In this document: piece after piece, positions 15,815 to 21,389 of the stretch
Position numbering within the stretch: the first letter of the stretch is position 1
Layout: the number at the start of each line of letters is the position of its first letter
Assembly: GCA_015521095.1 (NCBI GenBank)
Contig: WAOU01000038.1
Coordinates: 1-21,389 of the forward strand
From: Desulfurococcales archaeon
Lineage (GTDB): Archaea > Thermoproteota > Thermoprotei_A > Sulfolobales > Acidilobaceae
DNA: 21,389 nt
Direction of reading: 5' to 3'
Made by a program: the position numbers and the translations under genes
Notes under the pieces: model-generated
What the model was told of the DNA's origin: nothing
Seen by the model: only the letters and a program-made list of their open reading frames with translations
Databases searched by the model: none

Positions 15815-16975
15815 CTACTCTAATCCAAGATCCCTGACAATCTCCTCTACAAGACCTCCTCCGCCAAACCTAGCCCATACCGAGCAAGCTCCTTCACTGC
15901 TCACCATACATGGCCCATAGGGAGAACCTGGCTTACAGGTCTTCATAAACAAGGGGCAGTCCGTCGGCTTGGCCAGGCCTAACGTGACTTCGGCACATCT
16001 GCATCCAGGCGGGAGATCATATTTCCACTCCATTCTTCTCAGTTGTTCAAGCCCGTACTGATAGACGGCATCTATGGAACTATACTTGTCTCTGAACACT
16101 AACCCGCTTTCAGGTACGATTCCCAGGCCTCTCCAGCTCGCGTCGGCTATCTCACAACACTCATTAATGAGTTCTTGGGCTTTCTTGTTTCCTTCCCATG
16201 TAACAGCCCTCTTATACTGGTTAACTAGCCCGGGTCTACCCGCCTTCAGCATCGCCAGAATATATGCTATAGCTGTTAGTACGTCGTTTGGCTCGAATCC
16301 TGCCACTACGGTTGGTATTCCATATTCTCTTGGTACAAATTCCCAGGCCTTTGCTCCTAGAATCGTTGAGACATGTCCAGGGGCTATGACTCCCCTTATA
16401 GGCGCGTTCCTATGTTTATTGAAGGTATATCTCATTATTGGAGGAGTCAGTCTATGCACATTGAGTATCGTCATTCCCTCGGGAACCATCCCGTTAACGA
16501 CTGCGGACGCGGTTGAGGGAGCTGTGGTTTCAAACCCTACTGCTAAGAACACGCTTTCTCCTCCGTGTCGTCTATGATGCTTTATTGCCTCAAGCAGACT
16601 ATACACTATAACTACGTCCGCTCCTTCAGCCTTCGCATCTGCTAGGGTCCTAGGCTTCTTGGAGAGTGGAGGGGCCGATCCAGGGAGGAGATACGTGTCT
16701 CCATATGTATATACCCTGATGCCATCAAGGGCAAGATCTACAACCGTATCAATATAGTGTGCAGGCGTAACACAAACCGGGCATCCTGGACCAGCGACCA
16801 GCTCTACGTTCTCTGGCATAAGACTCCTAATACCCGAATAAACAATTGTATGCTCGTGAGTACCACAGAAATCCATTATCTTGACGGTTTCACCACTTAG
16901 CGAGCGAGCAATCTTCCCGATAACAGCCACAATAAGATCTGAGCTATCGAGTCTACTCCTACCCAAGTTCTTCAT
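15815..16975 (-). CDS. hypD: Fe-S maturation scaffold HypD
   Basis: A 386-residue scaffold on which the Fe(CN)2CO unit is built together with HypC and HypE. Motifs: FCGTHEH (C37), GPGCPVC (C65, C68), AVGFETTAPSTA in the second domain, and a C-terminal [4Fe-4S] region with cysteines in CRCAE, PTDCP, KTCKPG and GPCMVS. The length is typical. ATG at 16973-16975 follows a GGTAGGTG-type site. It is the first gene of the hypDCFAB operon. Confidence 0.98.
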   Translation of the reverse strand: MKNLGRSRLDSSDLIVAVIGKIARSLSGETVKIMDFCGTHEHTIVYSGIRSLMPENVELVAGPGCPVCVTPAHYIDTVVDLALDGIRVYTYGDTYLLPGSAPPLSKKPRTLADAKAEGADVVIVYSLLEAIKHHRRHGGESVFLAVGFETTAPSTASAVVNGMVPEGMTILNVHRLTPPIMRYTFNKHRNAPIRGVIAPGHVSTILGAKAWEFVPREYGIPTVVAGFEPNDVLTAIAYILAMLKAGRPGLVNQYKRAVTWEGNKKAQELINECCEIADASWRGLGIVPESGLVFRDKYSSIDAVYQYGLEQLRRMEWKYDLPPGCRCAEVTLGLAKPTDCPLFMKTCKPGSPYGPCMVSSEGACSVWARFGGGGLVEEIVRDLGLE

Positions 16976-16989
16976 ACACCTACCATACT

Positions 16990-17024
16990 AAGCGTTTCAT
17001 GCATCCTTGAAAAAGTTATTTACT
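16990..17024 (-). promoter_or_regulatory. Probable promoter of the hypDCFAB operon
   Basis: On the minus strand GTAAATAAC (17023-17015) is TATA-like. Initiation near 16992 would leave a leader of roughly 17 bases before the hypD ATG, similar to the other operons here. Confidence 0.42.
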
Positions 17025-17067
17025 CTATAACCCCTATACAAAACGATGACCAGGACAAGGCCAGATC

Positions 17068-17098
17068 CATAAATCCAGCCCCAGTACATTGACTCAAT
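17068..17098 (+). promoter_or_regulatory. Possible promoter of the plus-strand protease operon
   Basis: CATAAAT (17068-17074) on the plus strand is a weak TATA candidate. It would start transcription near 17098, about 30 bases before the TTG at 17129. The gap between hypD and this operon (153 bases) holds promoters in both directions. Confidence 0.33.
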
Positions 17099-17128
17099 AA
17101 TAGCCACAGTGACTATAGGTGTCTCAAA

Positions 17129-17443
17129 TTGCCCGACCTACAACGATTAAAGGGTCTAAGGGAAATTATCAAGGCAATAGTAGACTTGACTAAGGCAGCA
17201 GAAGAAGTAGTCGAGACAGTAGAGGAAACAGTTGTCGAGCCCGTTGTAGAGCCTGTTAGACAAACCATAAATGAACTATTATTGAAAGAATACATCTATC
17301 AGTTCAGGATAAAGCCCCAGATGGAGCTCGCCGAGCTAGAAGAAGAAGTTAAGAGATCTCTGGGTGTAGAAGGTGACATCCAAGAATATCTCAGAGAATT
17401 CTTTAGAAGTCCTAGTAGCAATAATAGGAAATCTAACAAATGA
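17129..17443 (+). CDS. Small helical protein in the hydrogenase maturation operon, unknown function
   Basis: A 104-residue protein I do not recognise. It has no cysteine, no signal peptide and no clear membrane helix. Residues 5-60 are a long amphipathic helix with Val/Glu repeats (VVEPVVEPV around 34-42). Residues 65-90 form a second charged helix. A coiled-coil or docking role is likely. The start is TTG, preceded by AGGTG at about eight bases. It is the first gene before a Cys-containing unknown and the processing protease. Candidate accessory maturation factor or export chaperone by position only. Confidence 0.7.
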   Translation: MPDLQRLKGLREIIKAIVDLTKAAEEVVETVEETVVEPVVEPVRQTINELLLKEYIYQFRIKPQMELAELEEEVKRSLGVEGDIQEYLREFFRSPSSNNRKSNK

Positions 17444-17873
17444 AATAGGCTATTCACTTATCAAGACAGCCGAAGCCTTAGACGACAAGACAATCGGTAA
17501 ATGTATCGTTAAAGACGCCGACGTCGATGTCCTAACTCTCCTAGACTGGGCAAGAGAACACAAAGTAAAACAAATAGATCTCGTATTCCCCGCTACAAAA
17601 TGTCATCCCACAGCCAAAGGCGTATCACTAATAGCTAAATACACTATTCAAGAAAAAACAGGGGCCGGGGACTCAAATGATATTGTCAAAGATATATGGA
17701 TGAACCTAACAGGTAGCCTGCAGAAATCACATGTTGTTTCAGCACTTAAAGTGCTTTCATACCTCCCATTCAACATATATGAGTGTTGTCCTGGAAAAGG
17801 CGACTGTCTAGGAGATGTAAAGGATTGGTTGAAGGAGAGGTGCAGTGATAAAGATAATCGGGATAGGAAATAG
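17373..17873 (+). CDS. Cys-containing unknown protein upstream of the processing protease
   Basis: A 166-residue protein I do not recognise. It is predicted soluble, alpha/beta. Cysteines at 44, 77 (in KCHPT), 138-139 (ECCPG), 145 and 157 could bind a metal or cluster. The start is GTG, behind GGGTG six bases upstream. It overlaps the previous gene by 71 bases and the protease gene by 29 bases in different frames, so all three are probably coupled. A function in hydrogenase assembly is inferred from the neighbours alone. Confidence 0.72.
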   Translation: MTSKNISENSLEVLVAIIGNLTNEIGYSLIKTAEALDDKTIGKCIVKDADVDVLTLLDWAREHKVKQIDLVFPATKCHPTAKGVSLIAKYTIQEKTGAGDSNDIVKDIWMNLTGSLQKSHVVSALKVLSYLPFNIYECCPGKGDCLGDVKDWLKERCSDKDNRDRK

Positions 17874-18387
17874 AATGTATGGGGATGACGGGATAGGCCC
17901 CTGCCTGGTAAGTGCACTTAAACATTGTACAAAGAACGTGGACTCGATACAGTTCATACCTTTAGATCTACCAAACCACGGAGACATAGTCTATCTAGGA
18001 AACAGTAACCTTATAGTCCTCGTCGACTCCGCAATCGACGAAAAAACCGTGCTCTACAAAGTAGACACCGACAAAGTAGACGTCAGAGAACTCCTTGAAC
18101 TAGCCCAGTCAGGCTCCGGGCACGGAATAAACCCACTATCACTAATAGCATTAGCAAAAATCGCTGGAATACTAACAAACAGGCAATCAATATACCTACT
18201 ACTAATAGGACCGTTAACCCCTCAATTCGGCACTGGACTAAGCAAGTCCGCTATAAGAGAAGCCATCATATCACTGAAAAAACTAGAAAACCTAATAGAA
18301 AGTCACGGTCAAGCATTCAGATACAATGAGGACTGCATAAGGGAATTCCTAGAAAACATATGTAGAGACCCAGTGAATCCACTTTAA
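17845..18387 (+). CDS. Hydrogenase maturation endopeptidase (HyaD/HybD/HycI family)
   Basis: A 180-residue protease that removes the C-terminal tail of the large subunit after nickel insertion. The fold signature GIGNRMYGDDGIG (6-18) holds the first metal ligand position, D15; the others are D61 (VLVDSAID) and H93 (SGHGINP), matching the Glu/Asp, Asp and His nickel-sensing site of HybD/HycI. The start is GTG with a GGAG site eight bases upstream, inside the preceding gene. Its substrate is almost certainly the large-subunit precursor in this window, whose 23-residue tail follows the DPCxxCxxH motif. Confidence 0.95.
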   Translation: MIKIIGIGNRMYGDDGIGPCLVSALKHCTKNVDSIQFIPLDLPNHGDIVYLGNSNLIVLVDSAIDEKTVLYKVDTDKVDVRELLELAQSGSGHGINPLSLIALAKIAGILTNRQSIYLLLIGPLTPQFGTGLSKSAIREAIISLKKLENLIESHGQAFRYNEDCIREFLENICRDPVNPL

Positions 18388-18454
18388 TCGATAACAATCC
18401 AACACATATGTATTCCCTAATATGGGGAAGATGTCAGTCATTGGCGTGATAGAT

Positions 18455-20977
18455 ATGCACCGTGTATATCATATCTATGCCTTTATACTTGTATTGTTAA
18501 TAGTGTATCCTATTATCCAGATACAAGTCGTATCGGCCAGCTATCAAAACAACTATACAACAGATACTAATAGAGACACGTCCTATTGCCCAGGAATCCG
18601 AAGCCATCTCTGGAAAGAAATGGTCCAAGTCCTAATAGACAAACTCTACGACTTCAACATAGGACTATTCCGCGAAACCTGGGATACACGAGAGGGCAAA
18701 TGCTGGTATTGGAACACGGAACAGGGAGAAGCTCTGCTCGCACTATCATATCTCAATAACACAACTATTAACACATTGAAATCCCAGGTTCTGGAGTCTT
18801 ACTTTAATATTCTGACATACCGAGGGGATGGTCATATCTGGCTATTCTCGAGATATGTGTCATGCAGAGGATTTAGAATACTCTCGTTGGATCCATCTAA
18901 TTTCAGTATAGGTAACTTTGTCATTAATATTGGGGGAGATCTAGCAGGAGCCCGGGAATTTAGCTCGCCATACTCAAGGGCCATTGCTCTAGCAATAGAC
19001 ACATACAAGGATACCTCAAGTTTATCCGAGAAGAGTGCTGCATGGCCCATCACGATGTATGTCGCTAATATCAGGAGCATAGAGGTCTATTATGGTCTGA
19101 CGCGTGAAGACAGCTCATATAGGGGTATATGGGATACAGGTGATGGTGGTCTAGGATCAGGCAAAATAACATCATACAATATATCTATCGATAATGATCG
19201 TGCCATAGCATATAGAGTTATGAAAGATATTATGCTCTCCATTATACAGTCCCTAACATTAACCCCCGGATCCTCCTATGTTGATATTAATATGACGGTT
19301 CATAATAACTGGAACTATACACTTTACAATGTGAGAGTAACCTTACCTTTTGATAACCTAGACTGGTGGGGCTACGATACCATCTACGTTCCCGGAAAAG
19401 GCTACTTCCGCGCTTCGAAAATAGGGCACCCAATAAACAATTATGAAAAAGAGTACCTTATCATAGACTATAATGATACCTCTTGGACCACCGTTAACGG
19501 ATGGAAGCCGAGTATAATATATTCCAGGGAACCCCTAGGAATAAACAGAGCTCTAATAGTCTTAGTGGATTCTAACACTAGCATAAAGCTATGGGGCTAC
19601 GGCAACATAGTAGGCGATGACTCCACGTGGTACTATCGATGGATAAAATACGAGATAGGCTTCGGAGACCTGGAACCTGGGCAAGCCAAAACCGTCAAGT
19701 TCCGCGTATATCCGCTAGCCTCATATCCCTCCGGCCTAGAAACACTTGCTATCAGCCTAGCGACTAATCCAGAGGACATATATGGGCGGGATTTAAATTA
19801 TGCAGTTAACACTGGTACAGGAGCATTCTACGGCTTAGTGAGAGCAGATTCTAACGATCCCAGGACTATATTAATCATAGAAGATGCCGGATATCTGTTC
19901 AAGCTCAATAACTGGAACGTATCTACAAGAATCTTAGCAAATTACTTGCTCGCTCTTATCGAATTATACAATATTACAAACAATGAAACATACCTAGACC
20001 AAGCCAATAAACTCGCTTCGATACTTATCAATAGACAAGTAAGAGACGAGTCGAGCCCAATGGATGGAGGATTCCTCGACTATCCTAAGCCTTGGGGAAA
20101 AGGAACGTATCTAGATGTAGGCGTCGAGGTAGCCAAGGCTCTCCTCAGACTATACAGTCTAACTGGTAACACAAGCTATAAGGAATCTGTTGATTATTGG
20201 CTAGGCAAATGGTTCCATAAAGACACCAATGGCTCCTGGTATTATCACGAGATACAGTTGGAAAACTCAACCCATATTGTAAAGAAATATTTGGAGTCAG
20301 AGCCACCATATGCATTAGGTTACCTTGTAGCAGGACTAGCATCCTATTATCTCACAAGTCCTATAGTTCTATCCTCGATAAGTATACTGTGGGACAGGAT
20401 AACTCAAGAGTATTGGATTCCTGCTACATCTAAGTCAGAAGAAACTAACGTAGAAACACAGGTGTCAGCCATTCTAGCTTTAAAGAACTTTCTAGAGGCA
20501 TCAATAAATGATATCGGTATTGGAATAGAATACGTCAGGGGAGGAATGATTAATAACCTAAATTATGATAGTACCGAAGATTATTCTGTCGTAGAGTTCG
20601 AATTTGTAAAATCCGGGCTCACCATCCAAGTAATATTCTATATTAATAAAGACTCTATACCAGAAATTATAATGCCACCAAACGTAACAAAGGCAAACAG
20701 TTTGGAAACCGTTTGTGGAAATGCCTATAATCGTTATTATTATGATAGCTCTAACGGTTTCTTATTCATATCCATTGGGTCAAAATATCTTACCCTTAAG
20801 CGTTCATCTATTATAAATATTATACCAAGTAATGAGAGAACTGTAAATTATACCCTGACAACTCAAGGAACGGGTACTACACAATTAGTGAATCCTATAG
20901 GCGGGAGAATATTATGGTATCTATTACTGGGACTCATAGTCACATTCCTAGTTTACATTCGTACTCGATATAAGTAA
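18455..20977 (+). CDS. Large secreted, C-terminally membrane-anchored protein with alpha-hairpin repeats
   Basis: About 840 residues. A signal peptide (short basic n-region MHRVYH, hydrophobic core YAFILVLLIVY, then VVSAS) begins at ATG 18455, which has a GTGAT site (18446-18450) just upstream. An upstream ATG at 18422 would add 11 residues but has no clear ribosome site. The ectodomain has many N-x-S/T glycosylation sequons. Middle beta-rich segments are followed by helical hairpins (ANYLLALIELYNIT and EVAKALLRLYSLTGNTSY) like those of alpha/alpha-toroid glycan-active enzymes. A final hydrophobic helix and basic tail (about the last 25 residues) anchor it. I cannot name catalytic residues, so glycan processing is only a possibility. 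The C-terminal ~270 residues have a broken relative at the other end of the window. Confidence 0.8.
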   Translation: MHRVYHIYAFILVLLIVYPIIQIQVVSASYQNNYTTDTNRDTSYCPGIRSHLWKEMVQVLIDKLYDFNIGLFRETWDTREGKCWYWNTEQGEALLALSYLNNTTINTLKSQVLESYFNILTYRGDGHIWLFSRYVSCRGFRILSLDPSNFSIGNFVINIGGDLAGAREFSSPYSRAIALAIDTYKDTSSLSEKSAAWPITMYVANIRSIEVYYGLTREDSSYRGIWDTGDGGLGSGKITSYNISIDNDRAIAYRVMKDIMLSIIQSLTLTPGSSYVDINMTVHNNWNYTLYNVRVTLPFDNLDWWGYDTIYVPGKGYFRASKIGHPINNYEKEYLIIDYNDTSWTTVNGWKPSIIYSREPLGINRALIVLVDSNTSIKLWGYGNIVGDDSTWYYRWIKYEIGFGDLEPGQAKTVKFRVYPLASYPSGLETLAISLATNPEDIYGRDLNYAVNTGTGAFYGLVRADSNDPRTILIIEDAGYLFKLNNWNVSTRILANYLLALIELYNITNNETYLDQANKLASILINRQVRDESSPMDGGFLDYPKPWGKGTYLDVGVEVAKALLRLYSLTGNTSYKESVDYWLGKWFHKDTNGSWYYHEIQLENSTHIVKKYLESEPPYALGYLVAGLASYYLTSPIVLSSISILWDRITQEYWIPATSKSEETNVETQVSAILALKNFLEASINDIGIGIEYVRGGMINNLNYDSTEDYSVVEFEFVKSGLTIQVIFYINKDSIPEIIMPPNVTKANSLETVCGNAYNRYYYDSSNGFLFISIGSKYLTLKRSSIINIIPSNERTVNYTLTTQGTGTTQLVNPIGGRILWYLLLGLIVTFLVYIRTRYK

Positions 20978-21079
20978 TCATTAGGATTCTCTTTTGGCTC
21001 ATATAACTTATAATTGGTGTGATTAATGAATAAAGAATGCCTATTGTTATATCGCATAATAGTATGGCACTATATTTCA

Positions 21080-21100
21080 AGATATCATTAAATGATATCT
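21080..21100. repeat. Perfect 21-bp palindrome in an AT-rich spacer
   Basis: AGATATCATT, one central A, then AATGATATCT: ten perfect complementary pairs with a one-base centre. It lies in the ~270-base gene-free gap between the large secreted protein and the tRNA. It could be an operator for a dimeric regulator or a hairpin at the transcript end. The core (ATATCA...TGATAT) resembles the arms of the dyad at 10950-10985, but the spacing differs. Nothing else is recognised in this gap. Confidence 0.55.
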
Positions 21101-21246
21101 AAAATGAAATCTCATAGTCTATTATATGGACAGGGGTTTTACACTTGTAATTTTGGAGTTCTTTACCTTGCCTTTACCGTTATTCTGATTCAAATGTATA
21201 GTAGCTTGAAAATCTGATTGACTAATTGGAGTTTGAGGATGGTTTG

Positions 21247-21322
21247 TGGAGCCGCCGCCGGGATTCGAACCCGGGACCTTCGCCTTACCAGGGCGACGCT
21301 CTACCGGCTGAGCTACGGCGGC
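21247..21322 (-). tRNA. tRNA-Thr (anticodon GGT), CCA encoded
   Basis: On the minus strand the cloverleaf is complete: acceptor stem GCCGCCG with CGGCGGC, D-arm GCTC/GAGC, anticodon stem TCGCC/GGCGA with loop CTGGTAA (anticodon GGT), a five-base variable region, and T-arm CCGGG/CCCGG with loop TTCGAAT. U73 is the discriminator and CCA is encoded (21249-21247). The tRNA is intron-free and reads Thr codons ACC/ACU. Stems are nearly all G-C, as expected at high temperature. Short TATA-like A/T stretches occur upstream at 21340-21370. Confidence 0.97.
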
Positions 21323-21389
21323 ACATTATTCCGATTCTATTGGTATCGTATATTGGGGTGATTTAAGGATTGCGATTATGGTTACGATG

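Noticed and set aside
21101..21246. Possible small plus-strand frame beginning at an ATG near 21127
   Set aside because: About 20 codons, without a ribosome site or recognisable product.
1..21389. CRISPR arrays, insertion sequences or transposase genes
   Set aside because: No regularly spaced repeats, terminal inverted repeats or transposase-like frames were seen by eye; divergent or short elements could be missed.

Overview
The window looks like part of the chromosome of a hyperthermophilic crenarchaeon (Thermoproteota; a Desulfurococcales-like organism is my guess). The evidence is archaeal TATA-type promoters with short leaders, GGTG/GAGGTG ribosome binding sites, frequent TTG and GTG starts, heavy use of AGA/AGG (Arg) and ATA (Ile) codons, a GC-rich tRNA with encoded CCA, and an archaeal-style gene set. 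The species cannot be read from the sequence.

About 17 kb (1995-18387) form a nearly self-sufficient respiratory [NiFe]-hydrogenase locus. On the minus strand, 7986 to 1995 is the structural operon: a Tat-exported small subunit, the large subunit, a cytochrome-b-like membrane protein (Isp1), an HdrC/D-like iron-sulfur protein (Isp2) and an unknown 205-residue protein. This suite matches the archaeal group 1 (crenarchaeal, '1g'-like) uptake hydrogenases that feed electrons from H2 into the membrane. Upstream, also on the minus strand, 10873 to 8106 is a nickel ECF-type transporter (NikM, NikN/PDGLE, NikQ, NikO) followed by the nickel regulator NikR. hypE reads the other way from 10982 to 12067. 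It meets, tail to tail, a minus-strand maturation operon hypD-hypC-hypF-hypA-hypB (16975 to 12064). The HypB here is the archaeal MinD/Mrp-type ATPase, not the usual GTPase. Divergent from hypD, a plus-strand operon (17129-18387) encodes a small helical protein, a Cys-containing unknown and the large-subunit processing endopeptidase.

Together the genes import nickel (NikMNQO), sense it (NikR), make the Fe(CN)2CO group (HypC/D/E/F), insert nickel (HypA/HypB), trim the large-subunit tail (protease), export the enzyme by Tat and couple it to the membrane (Isp1/Isp2). All six hyp functions are present.

The edges differ in character. The left end has the 3' part of an AT-rich gene with a PD-(D/E)xK nuclease-like core, then a broken minus-strand copy of the C-terminal part of a large secreted, membrane-anchored protein. 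The apparently intact relative of that protein lies at the right end on the plus strand (18455-20977), so the hydrogenase locus sits between inverted paralogous sequences. The right end has an AT-rich spacer with a perfect 21-bp palindrome and a tRNA-Thr(GGT) gene. No CRISPR array, insertion sequence or rRNA was seen.
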